Below are positions 8,541 through 17,754 of a stretch of 64,000 bases of DNA, piece after piece. This stretch comes from Ferranicluibacter quercicola. Lineage in GTDB: Bacteria > Pseudomonadota > Alphaproteobacteria > Rhizobiales > Rhizobiaceae. The translations under genes were made by a program, and so were the position numbers. The stretch is taken from the NCBI RefSeq assembly GCF_021168455.1, contig NZ_JAJOZR010000005.1:248001-312000 (forward strand), read 5' to 3'. Position 1 is the first letter of the stretch; each line of letters starts with the position of its first letter. Below the pieces are notes generated by a model that did no database searches, had not been told where the DNA came from, and was given only the letters and a program-made list of their open reading frames with translations.

Positions 8541-9152
8541 ATGCCGAAGGTCGGAATGGAGCCGGTGCGCCGAAAGGCTTTGGTCGATGCTGCCATCAGC
8601 GCCATCGGGGACCAGGGCACGCTCGCCGTGACCATGTCGGATATCGCCCGCCGCGCCGGCGTCTCCCCTGCACTCGCCCATCACTATTTCGGCAGCAAGG
8701 ACCAGCTGCTGACGGAAACCATGCGCTCGCTGCTGCGCGACCTGCGCCGCGATACCGTGTCGGCACTGGCCGAGGCTGACGGCCCCCGCGCCCGCGTCTC
8801 GGCCATCATCCGCGTCAGCTTCCATGCCGGGCAGTTCGCGCCGGAAACGGTGGCCGCCTGGCTTGCCTTCTACACCGAGGCACAGCGCTCGGAAGCCGTC
8901 CGCCGGCTGCTGGCGCTCTACGCCCGCCGTCTGCACTCGAACCTGACGGCCAGCCTCTCGCAGCTCTGCCCGAAAACCGAGGCCTCGCGCATCGCCGAGG
9001 CGACGGCCGCGCTGATCGACGGCCTCTACATCCGCCGTGCCCTGGGCGCCGCGCCGCTGACGACCGAGCGGTCCATCGCGCTGGCGGAAGACGCCGTCGA
9101 TGCCGCCCTCGCCCGTCTCGCGCCCCCACAAGAGAAAGGATCCGCCGCGTGA
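8541..9152 (+). CDS. betI: TetR-family repressor BetI
   Basis: 203 residues starting MPKVGMEPVRRKALVDA, which aligns with the start of E. coli BetI. TetR helix-turn-helix at about residues 8-55 ('TMSDIARRAGVSPALAHHYF'), C-terminal ligand domain with 'FHAGQFAPETVAAWLAFY'. Start chosen at 8541: GGGAG lies 6 bases upstream, and an ATG two codons earlier overlaps that site. BetI represses the choline genes and is released by choline. The stop overlaps the betC start by 4 bp (GTGA), showing translational coupling. Confidence 0.93.
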   Translation: MPKVGMEPVRRKALVDAAISAIGDQGTLAVTMSDIARRAGVSPALAHHYFGSKDQLLTETMRSLLRDLRRDTVSALAEADGPRARVSAIIRVSFHAGQFAPETVAAWLAFYTEAQRSEAVRRLLALYARRLHSNLTASLSQLCPKTEASRIAEATAALIDGLYIRRALGAAPLTTERSIALAEDAVDAALARLAPPQEKGSAA

Positions 9153-10690
9153 GCCCCGTCGAGAGCAGCAAGCCGAACATCCTGATCATCATGGTCGACC
9201 AGCTCAACGGAAAACTCTTTCCGGACGGCCCGGCGGAATGGCTGCACGCGCCGCACCTGAAGGCTCTCGCCGCGCGCTCGGCCCGCTTCGTCAACAACTA
9301 CACCTCGTCGCCGCTCTGCGCGCCGGCCCGCGCCTCTTTCATGGCGGGCCAGCTGCCGAGCCGCACCGGCGTCTACGACAATGCGGCGGAATACGTTTCC
9401 TCCATTCCCACCTTCGCCCATCATCTGCGCCGGGCCGGCTACTATACGGCGCTCTCCGGCAAGATGCATTTCGTCGGCCCCGACCAGTTGCACGGCTTCG
9501 AGGAGCGGCTGACGACGGACATCTACCCTGCGGATTTCGGCTGGACGCCGGACTATCGCAAGCCCGGCGAGCGGATCGACTGGTGGTACCACAACCTCGG
9601 CTCCGTCACCGGCGCGGGCGTGGCCGAGATCACCAACCAGATGGAATATGACGACGAGGTCGCCTTTCTCGCCGAGCAGAAGATCTATCATCTCGCGCGC
9701 GACATCGGCGCCGCCGGACGCCGGCCCTGGTGCCTGACGGCCTCCTTCACCCATCCGCACGACCCCTACGTGGCCCGCCGCCGGTTCTGGGATCTCTACG
9801 AGGACTGCGCTCATCTTCTGCCCGACGTCGGCATGCTGGAAACGCAGGACCCGCATTCCCAGCGCCTGATCGCGGCCTGCGACTATGCCAGCTTCACCGT
9901 AACCGAGACCGACATCCGCCGCTCGCGGCAGGCCTATTTCGCGAATATCTCATACATCGACGAAAAGGTCGGCCGGCTCGTGGACACGCTGGAACGGACG
10001 CGCCAGCTGGACGACACGCTGATCCTGTTCTGCTCGGACCATGGCGACATGCTGGGCGAACGCGGCCTGTGGTTCAAGATGAACTTTTTCGAGGGCTCCG
10101 CCCGCGTGCCGCTGATGATCGCGGGGCCGGGCGTCGCGCCCGGGCTGCACACGGCCCCCGTCTCCAACCTCGACGTCACCCCCACGCTCTGCGACCTCGC
10201 GGGCATCTCGATGGACGAGATCATGCCGTGGACGGACGGGGAAAGCCTGCGGCCCGTCATCGACGGCGCCGAGCGCGCCTCGCCCGTGCTGATGGAATAT
10301 GCCGCGGAAGGATCGATCGCCCCGCTCGTCGCCATCCGCGAGGGCAAGTGGAAATACGTCCATTGCGCCGATGACCCCGACCAGCTGTACGATCTGGACG
10401 CCGATCCGCTGGAACTGGACAACCTTGCTCCATCCCCCCCGACCCCCGCCATCGCCGCAACGCTGGAGGCTTTCCGCCAGATGCGCGAGGCCCGCTGGGA
10501 CATGCCGGCCTTCGATGCCGCCGTGCGCGAAAGCCAGGCCCGCCGCTGGGTGGTCTACGAGGCGCTGCGCAACGGCGCCTACTACCCCTGGGACCACCAG
10601 CCGCTGCAGAAAGCCTCCGAACGCTACATGCGCAACCACATGAACCTCGACAATCTCGAAGACTCCAAGCGATTTCCACGCGGAGAATGA
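9149..10690 (+). CDS. betC: Choline-sulfatase
   Basis: 513 residues, GTG start coupled to betI. Type I sulfatase: C57-x-P-x-R61 ('SPLCAPARAS') is the cysteine converted to formylglycine; D17 in 'IIMVDQLNG' and 'CSDHGDMLGERG' provide calcium ligands; the C-terminal 'NHMNLDNLEDSKRFPR' segment is characteristic of rhizobial choline-sulfatases. It hydrolyses choline-O-sulfate to choline and sulfate, feeding both osmoprotectant synthesis (BetA, BetB) and sulfur supply, a link to the cys genes further on. No signal peptide: cytoplasmic. Confidence 0.94.
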   Translation: MSPVESSKPNILIIMVDQLNGKLFPDGPAEWLHAPHLKALAARSARFVNNYTSSPLCAPARASFMAGQLPSRTGVYDNAAEYVSSIPTFAHHLRRAGYYTALSGKMHFVGPDQLHGFEERLTTDIYPADFGWTPDYRKPGERIDWWYHNLGSVTGAGVAEITNQMEYDDEVAFLAEQKIYHLARDIGAAGRRPWCLTASFTHPHDPYVARRRFWDLYEDCAHLLPDVGMLETQDPHSQRLIAACDYASFTVTETDIRRSRQAYFANISYIDEKVGRLVDTLERTRQLDDTLILFCSDHGDMLGERGLWFKMNFFEGSARVPLMIAGPGVAPGLHTAPVSNLDVTPTLCDLAGISMDEIMPWTDGESLRPVIDGAERASPVLMEYAAEGSIAPLVAIREGKWKYVHCADDPDQLYDLDADPLELDNLAPSPPTPAIAATLEAFRQMREARWDMPAFDAAVRESQARRWVVYEALRNGAYYPWDHQPLQKASERYMRNHMNLDNLEDSKRFPRGE

Positions 10691-10803
10691 AGGATGGCGA
10701 AAGCGCAACGGTCGATCTTTCTCAAAGGCCCATCTGGCCGAAGCATGAACCGTCCGGCCGACGAGGCCTCGAAAAAAAGAACCGCCCTGAAGGACAAGAC
10801 AAC

Positions 10804-12267
10804 ATGAGAGCCCAGCCGAAAGCGTCCCACTTCATCGATGGCGCCTATGTCGAGGATACCGCGGGCACCCCGTTCGACAGCCTCTATCCCGCAACCGGCG
10901 AGGTCATCGCTAGGCTCCATGCCGCAACGCCCGCCATCGTCGAGCAGGCCGTGGCGGCGGCGAAACGGGCGCAGCCGGAATGGGCGGCGCTGAGCCCGAC
11001 GGCACGCGGGCGGATTCTGAAGAAGGCGGCCGACATCATGCGGACGCGCAACCGCGAACTGTCGGAGCTGGAAACGCTCGACACCGGCAAGCCGATCCAG
11101 GAAACGATCGTCGCCGACCCCACCTCGGGCGCCGACAGCTTCGAGTTTTTCGGCGGTGTGGCGGCTGCGGCGCTGAACGGCGAGCACATCCCGCTCGGCG
11201 CCGACTTCGCCTACACCCGGCGTGTGCCGATCGGCGTCTGCGTCGGCATCGGCGCCTGGAACTACCCCCAGCAGATCGCCTGCTGGAAGGCGGCACCGGC
11301 GCTCGTTTCGGGCAATGCGATGGTGTTCAAGCCCTCGGAAAACACGCCGCTCGGCGCGTTGAAGATCGCCGAGATCCTCATTGAGGCGGGGTTGCCGAAG
11401 GGGCTGTTCAACGTGATCCAGGGCGACCGGGACACCGGCCCCCTGCTCGTCGGCCATCCCGATGTCGGCAAGGTGTCGCTGACCGGCTCGGTGCCGACCG
11501 GACGCAAGGTCGCGGCCGCAGCGGCCGGCCAGCTGAAGCATGTCACCATGGAGCTCGGCGGCAAGTCGCCGCTGATCGTGTTCGAGGACGCCGATCTCGA
11601 CAGCGCCATCGGCGGCGCGATGCTCGGCAATTTCTATTCGACCGGCCAGGTCTGCTCCAACGGCACGCGCGTCTTCGTGCAGAGGAGCGTCAAGGACCGC
11701 TTCCTCGCCGGCCTCAAGGCCCGCACGGAAAAGATCGTCATCGGCGACCCCATGGACGAGGCGACCCAGCTTGGGCCGATGGTCTCGCGGGCTCAGCGCG
11801 ACAAGGTGCTCGACTACATCGAGACCGGCAAGGCGGAAGGCGCAACGCTCGTCACCGGCGGCGCTATCCCCAACGACGTACCGGCCGAAGGCACCTACAT
11901 CCAGCCGACCGTCTTTGCCGATGTCACCGACACGATGACGATCGCCCGCGAAGAGATCTTCGGCCCTGTAATGTGCGTGCTGGATTTCGACGATGAGGAC
12001 GAGGTCGTCGCCCGCGCCAACGCCACCGAATTCGGCCTCTCCGCTGGCGTGTTCACAAGCGACATCACCCGCGCCCACCGCGTGGTGGACAAGCTGGAGG
12101 CCGGCACGCTCTGGATCAACACCTACAATCTCTGCCCGGTCGAAATCCCCTTCGGCGGCTCCAAGCAGTCCGGCTTCGGCCGCGAGAATTCGGTGGCAGC
12201 ACTCCAGCACTACACCGAGCTGAAGACGGTCTATGTCGCGATGGGCAAGGTCGAGGCGCCCTATTGA
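10804..12267 (+). CDS. betB: Betaine aldehyde dehydrogenase
   Basis: 487 residues, NAD-dependent aldehyde dehydrogenase. General base E250 in 'MELGGKSP' and catalytic C284 in 'TGQVCSNGTR' are present; 'GIGAWNYPQQIACWKAAPAL' forms the cofactor site; the C-terminus 'GRENSVAALQHYTELKTVYV' is typical of BetB. Converts betaine aldehyde to glycine betaine. The start at 10804 follows GAAGGA and gives the usual BetB N-terminus; longer in-frame starts overlap betC. Its stop overlaps by 7 bp the stop of an oppositely oriented antitoxin gene. Confidence 0.94.
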   Translation: MRAQPKASHFIDGAYVEDTAGTPFDSLYPATGEVIARLHAATPAIVEQAVAAAKRAQPEWAALSPTARGRILKKAADIMRTRNRELSELETLDTGKPIQETIVADPTSGADSFEFFGGVAAAALNGEHIPLGADFAYTRRVPIGVCVGIGAWNYPQQIACWKAAPALVSGNAMVFKPSENTPLGALKIAEILIEAGLPKGLFNVIQGDRDTGPLLVGHPDVGKVSLTGSVPTGRKVAAAAAGQLKHVTMELGGKSPLIVFEDADLDSAIGGAMLGNFYSTGQVCSNGTRVFVQRSVKDRFLAGLKARTEKIVIGDPMDEATQLGPMVSRAQRDKVLDYIETGKAEGATLVTGGAIPNDVPAEGTYIQPTVFADVTDTMTIAREEIFGPVMCVLDFDDEDEVVARANATEFGLSAGVFTSDITRAHRVVDKLEAGTLWINTYNLCPVEIPFGGSKQSGFGRENSVAALQHYTELKTVYVAMGKVEAPY

Positions 12268-12629
12268 TGGGCGTCGCGCTCCACCACGAGATCGTCCAGA
12301 TCGACGTTCAGCGCCGTGGCGATGCGAGTCAGCACATCGACGGAGCCTGTTGTCGTGTTGCTCTCGATGTCCGAAAGGTCTTGTTCCGAAATATCTGCTG
12401 CTTCGGCGAGGGCGGCGGTAGAGATTTTGCGGTACTCCCGAAACGTCCTCACGCGACTGTCTGTCTCAAACAGTTCTTTCACCAGATCGAGAGGCCATGT
12501 CTCCTCGCCGGCAGCAATCCGCGCCATGATCGCGCTGGCCTGAAGTCCGTCGACCAGATCCTCGTAGTCGTCTTCGCTGAGGAGAACATAGTTCTTGCCG
12601 TCGATCGTCAGTTTTTGAACATCGCTCAT
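12261..12629 (-). CDS. HTH (XRE) antitoxin of a type II toxin-antitoxin pair
   Basis: 122 residues. N-terminal segment 'KLTIDGKNYVLLSEDDYEDLVD' resembles the Phd/YefM-like or HigA-type linker region; the C-terminal two-thirds is a Cro/CI helix-turn-helix ('TFREYRKISTAALAEAADISEQDLSDIE ... VDVLTRIATALNVDLDDLV', interrupted here). It follows the toxin gene after only 6 bp, the toxin-first order of higBA-like modules. Expected to neutralise the toxin and repress the pair. It lies inside the bet operon and reads against it. Confidence 0.85.
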   Translation of the reverse strand: MSDVQKLTIDGKNYVLLSEDDYEDLVDGLQASAIMARIAAGEETWPLDLVKELFETDSRVRTFREYRKISTAALAEAADISEQDLSDIESNTTTGSVDVLTRIATALNVDLDDLVVERDAHQ

Positions 12630-12635
12630 TCGTCG

Positions 12636-12881
12636 TTACCTTTTATAGATGCTTCCGCGCGGCCCCGCGTCGATGACCGTAATCACGCGGCCCAGATCGT
12701 CGATCACGACGCGATCCTGTCCAACCCGGATGCGGAAATAAGGGTATCCCTGCATTTTCTTGATGTCGACAGCTTCACCACGCGCATAGGCGTCAAGTCT
12801 TGTAAAAATGGCAGCGCGGCGCTGTGGCTGCATCTTTTTCAAGCTTTTCTGCGCCTCGCGCGTCACGACGATCTCTTTCAT
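12636..12881 (-). CDS. RelE/ParE-superfamily toxin
   Basis: 81 residues beginning MKEIVVTREAQKSLKKM, with 'YFRIRVGQDRVVID' and the C-terminal 'VIDAGPRGSIYKR', the standard RelE-fold pattern (beta-strand Arg-rich core and terminal 'RG.IY'). RelE-type toxins cleave mRNA on the ribosome; ParE-type inhibit gyrase; the sequence alone does not decide. Start at 12881 gives the family N-terminus; GGAGG lies about 12 bases upstream, a long spacing, and the frame continues upstream to 12959. Pairs with the antitoxin directly downstream. Confidence 0.85.
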   Translation of the reverse strand: MKEIVVTREAQKSLKKMQPQRRAAIFTRLDAYARGEAVDIKKMQGYPYFRIRVGQDRVVIDDLGRVITVIDAGPRGSIYKR

Positions 12882-12979
12882 CCGGCAAACATACCTCCGA
12901 GGAAATTCGACGGCGAGTCCTTTCATCGCAAGCAGCGCATTTGCCAGGACGTCTTTCACTAGGGCGACAGGATACCATT

Positions 12980-14644
12980 ATGGAAGCAGACTTCATCATC
13001 ATCGGCTCCGGGTCCGCCGGCTCCGCGCTTGCCTATCGCCTGTCCGAAGACGGCCGGAACACCGTGATCGTCATCGAGGCCGGGGGGTCCGATATCGGGC
13101 CGTTCATTCAGATGCCGGCGGCGCTCGCCTGGCCGATGAGCATGAAGCGATACAATTGGGGGTATTATTCGGAGCCCGAGCCGAACCTCAACAATCGCCG
13201 CATCAGCGCACCGCGCGGCAAGGTCATCGGCGGCTCCTCGTCGATCAACGGGCTCGTCTACGTGCGCGGCCACGCCGAGGACTTCAATCGCTGGGAAGCG
13301 CTCGGCGCCCGTGGCTGGGCCTATGCGGACGTGCTGCCCTATTTCAAGCGGATGGAGCACAGCCATGGCGGCGAGGAGGGATGGCGGGGCACCGACGGTC
13401 CGCTTCACGTGCGGCGCGGCCCGGTGAAGAACCCGCTCTTCCATGCCTTCATCAAGGCCGGAAGCGAAGCGGGCTTCGAGATGACGGAGGACTATAACGG
13501 CTCCAAGCAGGAGGGCTTCGGCCTGATGGAGCAGACGATCCACAACGGCCGCCGCTGGTCGGCCGCCAACGCCTATCTCCGTCCGGCCCTGAAGCGGGCG
13601 AACGTCTCCCTCCTGCGCGGCTTCGCGCGCCGCATCGTCATCGAGAACGGGCGGGCGACCGGCGTGGAGATCGAGCGCGGCGGCGCGATCGAGGTGATCC
13701 GAGCGAAGCGCGAGGTCATCGTCTCCGCCTCCTCGTTCAATTCGCCGAAGCTGCTGATGCTCTCCGGCATCGGTCCAGCCGCGCATCTCCAGTCGATGGG
13801 GATCGAGGTCAAGGCCGACCGACCGGGCGTTGGCGCCAACCTTCAGGATCATATGGAGTTCTACTTCCAGCAGGTCTCCACCAAGCCGGTCTCGCTCTAT
13901 TCCTGGCTGCCCTGGTTCTGGCAGGGGGTCGCCGGGGCGCAATGGCTGATGACGCGGACGGGGCTCGGCAGCTCCAACCAGTTCGAGGCCTGCGCGTTCC
14001 TGCGTTCCGCGCCGGGGCTCAAGCAACCCGATATCCAGTATCACTTCCTGCCCGTCGCCATCTCCTATGACGGCAAGGCGGCGGCCAAGAGCCACGGCTT
14101 CCAGGTGCATGTCGGCTATAACCTGTCGAAATCGCGCGGCGCGGTGACCCTGCGCTCGTCCGATCCGAAGGCCGACCCGGTCATCCGCTTCAACTATATG
14201 AGCCATCCGGAAGACTGGGAGAAATTCCGCCACTGTGTCCGCCTCACCCGCGAGATCTTCCGCCAGCCGGCGTTCGACACCTATCGCGGCCCGGAGATCC
14301 AGCCGGGCGAGACCGTCACCAGCGACGAGGAGATCGACGCCTTCCTGCGCGAGCACCTGGAAAGTGCCTACCACCCCTGCGGCACCTGCCGCATGGGCGA
14401 CGCGAGCGATCCGATGGCGGTGGTCGATCCGGAAACGCGCGTGATCGGCGTCGAGGGTCTGCGCGTCGCCGACTCCTCCATCTTCCCGCACGTCACCTAC
14501 GGCAACCTCAACGGCCCCTCGATCATGACCGGCGAAAAAGCCGCCGACCACATCCTCGGCAAGCAACCCCTGCCGCGCTCGAACCAGGCGCCATGGGTGA
14601 ACCCGCAGGCGGAAACGGGCGGGAGACGGATGTCGTCGCGATAG
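12980..14644 (+). CDS. betA: Choline dehydrogenase
   Basis: 554 residues, GMC oxidoreductase. FAD-binding G9-SGSAG14 near the N-terminus, 'GKVIGGSSSINGLVYVRGH' substrate/FAD segment, and the C-terminal 'SAYHPCGTCRMG' with the catalytic His. Oxidises choline to betaine aldehyde at the membrane. Start at 12980 matches BetA proteins. The gene is cut off from betB by the toxin-antitoxin insertion, so it may need its own promoter in the 98 bp gap. The TAG stop (14642-14644) touches the end of an IS remnant, and the last 10 or so residues look unlike other BetA tails, so the 3' end may have been reshaped by the insertion. Confidence 0.92.
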   Translation: MEADFIIIGSGSAGSALAYRLSEDGRNTVIVIEAGGSDIGPFIQMPAALAWPMSMKRYNWGYYSEPEPNLNNRRISAPRGKVIGGSSSINGLVYVRGHAEDFNRWEALGARGWAYADVLPYFKRMEHSHGGEEGWRGTDGPLHVRRGPVKNPLFHAFIKAGSEAGFEMTEDYNGSKQEGFGLMEQTIHNGRRWSAANAYLRPALKRANVSLLRGFARRIVIENGRATGVEIERGGAIEVIRAKREVIVSASSFNSPKLLMLSGIGPAAHLQSMGIEVKADRPGVGANLQDHMEFYFQQVSTKPVSLYSWLPWFWQGVAGAQWLMTRTGLGSSNQFEACAFLRSAPGLKQPDIQYHFLPVAISYDGKAAAKSHGFQVHVGYNLSKSRGAVTLRSSDPKADPVIRFNYMSHPEDWEKFRHCVRLTREIFRQPAFDTYRGPEIQPGETVTSDEEIDAFLREHLESAYHPCGTCRMGDASDPMAVVDPETRVIGVEGLRVADSSIFPHVTYGNLNGPSIMTGEKAADHILGKQPLPRSNQAPWVNPQAETGGRRMSSR

Positions 14645-15440
14645 AGCAGTTCAACAATAGCGCGAAGCGATTTTGCGTTCTGAGGTTCCTAAGATCCAAA
14701 CTCTCAACCAACAGATGACGGTCGCTGCTAGTTCGATTGCGCCCACGGAGTTTTTGATGTTGCGGTCGAAGCGGGTTGCGATGCGACGCCAGTCCTTGAG
14801 CCGACAGAACATTCGCTCGATGACGTTGCGCTGCTTGCAAGTGGCCCTGTCGTATTCGTACTTAATTTTGCGGTTCTTGCGCGTCGGGATGATGGCCTGG
14901 GTACCACGATCGTCGAACCACTCGCGCAGAGCCTGGCTGTCATAACTTTTGTTGGCGACGCTTTCAGCTTTAGATAACAGAGCCTCGAGAATTGCAACCT
15001 TGCAATCATGGGCGTTTCCGGGTGTCGGGAGCAGGATGTGAGAGCGGCCTTTTTGCTTGGAGCTTAGTATTCCGTCCACCTTTGGTGCGGCCGATACCAA
15101 GAGCCACGGCCCCCTTTTTCCTCAACCTGATCAGCGGTGGACCGTGATGTAACGGCTGTCGATGAACAGCCGGTCCTGCGCATCATCGGCCCCGCCATCG
15201 TACTGAAGATGTCCTCCCAGATGTCGCGTTCGGACCATCGGACAAAGCGGGCGTAGAGTGTCTTCTTCGGTCCATAGACATCTGCACAATCGGCCCAACG
15301 GCAACAACAGCGCAGCGCATTGAAAGTCCCGAGACCCGGCGGTCATCCACGCGCGGCTTGCCTCGCACATCTATCGGTGAATGCGGCTCTATCCGCTCCC
15401 ACTGCGCGTCGGAAAGCCAGAAGAAATCAGACATGCAACT
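14645..15440 (-). mobile_element. Decayed IS5-family insertion sequence (copy 1)
   Basis: Region of lower GC than its surroundings holding a broken IS5-family transposase on the reverse strand. The end next to betA reads GAGCAGTTCAACAA from 14644, a plausible terminal inverted repeat. I could not find its partner on the other side, so the right boundary is only approximate. Confidence 0.7.
14651..15434 (-). pseudogene. IS5-family DDE transposase, frameshifted
   Basis: Three reverse-strand frames each carry part of one transposase. 15434 downward: 'MSDFFWLSDAQWERIEPH', the usual N-terminus, until about 15330. Then a second frame with 'DRLFIDSRYITVHR' (the first catalytic Asp region, near 15140-15180). 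Then the third from about 15100 to 14651 with 'NAHDCKVAILEALL', 'YDSQALREWFDDRGTQAIIP' and 'YDRATCKQRNVIERMFCRLK' (second Asp and catalytic Glu regions). At least two frameshifts make it non-functional without ribosomal slippage. The family resemblance is to the IS427-like branch of IS5. Confidence 0.8.
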
Positions 15441-15760
15441 GCCTCTTTTGCTGAGGCGAGTGAATCACGTCGAAGTGCGCAATGAAACCAAATTATTGGT
15501 ACAGAACCTGGCAAGTGTGCCCGCGCCTCGCCACGGACCGCGTAATGTTCTCGATGTGCTTGCAACCCAAATCATGAAGCAGATCGGCTCCTACGAGCAG
15601 GCACGCTATGCCATACCGGGTACGCCGACGGGTCGGCAGGCACGACGGCCGGTTTCGGCCGCAGGACAAGGCGGCATGATGGACGTTTCGCGTATCCGTC
15701 TAACGGGGTGCAGCACCTGCTCGTCGTAACGGCATCCGCCATCGCGTCAGGCGCCACGCG
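15441..15760. other. Gap with no recognisable gene
   Basis: About 320 bp between the transposase remnant and the serA stop. One forward frame reads 'QIMKQIGSYEQARYAIPG' (about 15570-15620) but has no convincing start site or family match. Probably residual mobile-element or degraded sequence. Confidence 0.4.
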
Positions 15761-16999
15761 TCAATAAAGCAATCTCGTCCTGATCGTGCCGGGTATCGCG
15801 CGGAGCACCTGAAGGATTTCGTCCGCGGCCTGATCGACACTCTCGACTTCGATGACCACGTAACCCGTGTCGCCGTGGGTCTGCAGGAACTCGGCGAAGA
15901 TGTTCACCCCGCGCGACGAGAAGATTTCGTTCAAGCGGTTGAGCATGCCGGGGCGGTTTTCGTGGACGTGGATGAAGCGCGTTCCGTTCGGGCGCTCGGG
16001 CAACTGGACCTGCGGAAAGTTGACCGCGCCCATCGTCGAGCCGATGTCGGAGTACTCGACCAGCTTTCTGGCGACTTCCCCGCCGATGCGCTCCTGTGCC
16101 TCTTCGGTCGAGCCGCCAACATGTGGTGTCAGAATGACGTTGTCCAGGCCCTGCAGCGGGCTTTCGAAACGCTCGTTGTTGGAAGCCGGTTCCTTGGGAA
16201 ACACATCGATCGCGGCACCTGCCAGATGGCCTTCCCTCAGCACTTTCGCAAGCGCATCGAGATCGACGACGGTGCCGCGGGCGTTGTTGATGAAGATGGC
16301 GCCCTTCTTCATGCGGCGCAGCTCGGCTTCCGTGATCATGTTGTGCGTCGAAGCCGTCTCCGGGACATGCATCGTCACATAGTCGGATATGTCGAGAAGC
16401 TCGCCGAGCGACGCCATCGACTCGGAATTTCCGCGGCGCAGCCTGTCGGAGAGATCGAAATAGCGGACCACCATCCCCATGCTTTCGGCGAGCGCACTCA
16501 GCTGCGAGCCGATATTGCCGTAGCCGACGATGCCGAGGGTTTTGCCGCGAACCTCGTGGCTGCCGACAGCGGATTTCTCCCATCCGCCCTGATGTGCGGA
16601 CGCCGACCGCGGAAAGATCTGCCGCGTCAGCATGATGATCTCGCCGATCACAAGTTCGGCCACCGAGCGGGTGTTCGAATACGGCGCATTGAAGACCGGA
16701 ATCCCACGACGCCGCGCCGCGTCCAGATCGACCTGATTGGTACCGACGGAAAAACAACCGACCGCGATGAGCTTCCTGGCGGACTCGAAGATCTCTTCCG
16801 TCAGTTGCGTCCGGGACCGGATGCCGATGATATGTGCATCGGCGATATGGGCCTTGAGATCCTTGTCATCGAGCGCTTTGGGCAGATGCACGAGGTTGGT
16901 GTATCCACATGACGTGAAATAATCGACGGCGCTCTGGCTGATGCCTTCAAGCAGAAGCACGGAGATTCGGTCACGTGCGAGAGACAGCTGGCGAGGCAT
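15761..16999 (-). CDS. serA: D-3-phosphoglycerate dehydrogenase, short E. coli-type
   Basis: 412 residues. NAD-binding G159-Y-G-N-I-G164, 'NNARGTVVD' with the conserved Arg, 'LTPHVGGSTEEAQ' with the catalytic His, and a C-terminal ACT domain (about 340-412, 'HVHENRPGMLNRLNEIFSSRGVNI') that binds serine for feedback inhibition. This is the E. coli length class; alphaproteobacteria usually carry a longer enzyme of about 530 residues, so this is likely an additional, acquired copy. It makes 3-phosphohydroxypyruvate, the first step to serine and hence cysteine. It stands alone between two fragments of the same IS. Confidence 0.9.
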   Translation of the reverse strand: MPRQLSLARDRISVLLLEGISQSAVDYFTSCGYTNLVHLPKALDDKDLKAHIADAHIIGIRSRTQLTEEIFESARKLIAVGCFSVGTNQVDLDAARRRGIPVFNAPYSNTRSVAELVIGEIIMLTRQIFPRSASAHQGGWEKSAVGSHEVRGKTLGIVGYGNIGSQLSALAESMGMVVRYFDLSDRLRRGNSESMASLGELLDISDYVTMHVPETASTHNMITEAELRRMKKGAIFINNARGTVVDLDALAKVLREGHLAGAAIDVFPKEPASNNERFESPLQGLDNVILTPHVGGSTEEAQERIGGEVARKLVEYSDIGSTMGAVNFPQVQLPERPNGTRFIHVHENRPGMLNRLNEIFSSRGVNIFAEFLQTHGDTGYVVIEVESVDQAADEILQVLRAIPGTIRTRLLY

Positions 17000-17263
17000 G
17001 AATGAACCTTCGTTTTCCGGTTTCGGAACAGGTGATGTCGTCTGCCGACCACGATGGCCCGCTTCACCGGTGGTTTGCGATCATCCGACAGAAAGCACAA
17101 GCAACCGGAAGCTGCTCATGCACACGCCGTGATAGGTGGATGCCACCGCTGATGGATGGTTTCGTTCCATCAGCGGTGAATGGCGGCTTGGGTGCAACGA
17201 TGGCATTCACAACGATGCGTGGAGCGGTTCAGATGCGTTATTATCTATGGTCCGGACTCATAA
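17000..17263. other. Upstream region of serA, no gene seen
   Basis: 264 bp between the serA start and the second IS fragment. Presumably holds the serA promoter on the reverse strand; I see no recognisable coding frame or strong promoter match. Confidence 0.4.
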
Positions 17264-17475
17264 CCACCAGATGACGGTCGCTGCGAGTGCGATTGCGCCC
17301 ATGAAGTTTTTGATGTTGCGGTCGAAGCGGGTTGCTATGCGACGCCATTCCATCAGGCGACAGAACCTACGCTCGATGTCGTTGCGCCGCTTTTATGTGG
17401 TCTTGTCGTATTAGTACTGGATTCTGCGGTTCTTGCGCGGCGGGATGATGGCTTGGGTACCACGATCGTTGAGCC
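17264..17475 (-). pseudogene. IS5-family transposase fragment (copy 2)
   Basis: About 210 bp plainly homologous, base for base, to 14709-14920 of the first IS copy and in the same orientation. It encodes the C-terminal end of the transposase ('ATRFDRNIKN' region), contains an in-frame stop near 17412, and has lost the rest of the element. Together the two copies bracket serA. Confidence 0.8.
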
Positions 17476-17706
17476 TTACCATTGGCATTCGAGCCGCATG
17501 GCACGTCGACTTATCGTGAGGTCACCGCAACACCGCATCCTCTGTCAGGTGTTTACGGTCTCGTTCGACAATCGTGCCGACACCTCGCATCTCAAGGCCC
17601 AAGACCTGTTGCCGAAAAGCAAGGCAACCTCCGTTTTTCCGCATCCGCACCGATCGGAGTGATATTTGCTCCGATCTCCGGCCATTGGAAATCCGTTTTT
17701 CTGTCT

Positions 17707-17730
17707 TTTATCAGCCAAGACTGCGATAAA
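17707..17730. promoter_or_regulatory. Inverted repeat in front of cysH
   Basis: TTTATC (17707-17712), 12 bp, GATAAA (17725-17730), ending 24 bases before the cysH start. A long-spaced AT-rich dyad of this form is compatible with a LysR-type (CysB-like) activator site or with a repressor site over the promoter; which one cannot be told from the sequence. The stretch 17476-17706 before it contains no gene that I can support. Confidence 0.4.
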
Positions 17731-17754
17731 GGCTGCAACCATACAGGATAACCC

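Noticed and set aside
15441..15760. Forward frame with 'QIMKQIGSYEQARYAIPG'
   Set aside because: No start site, no family match, located in IS-associated decayed sequence.
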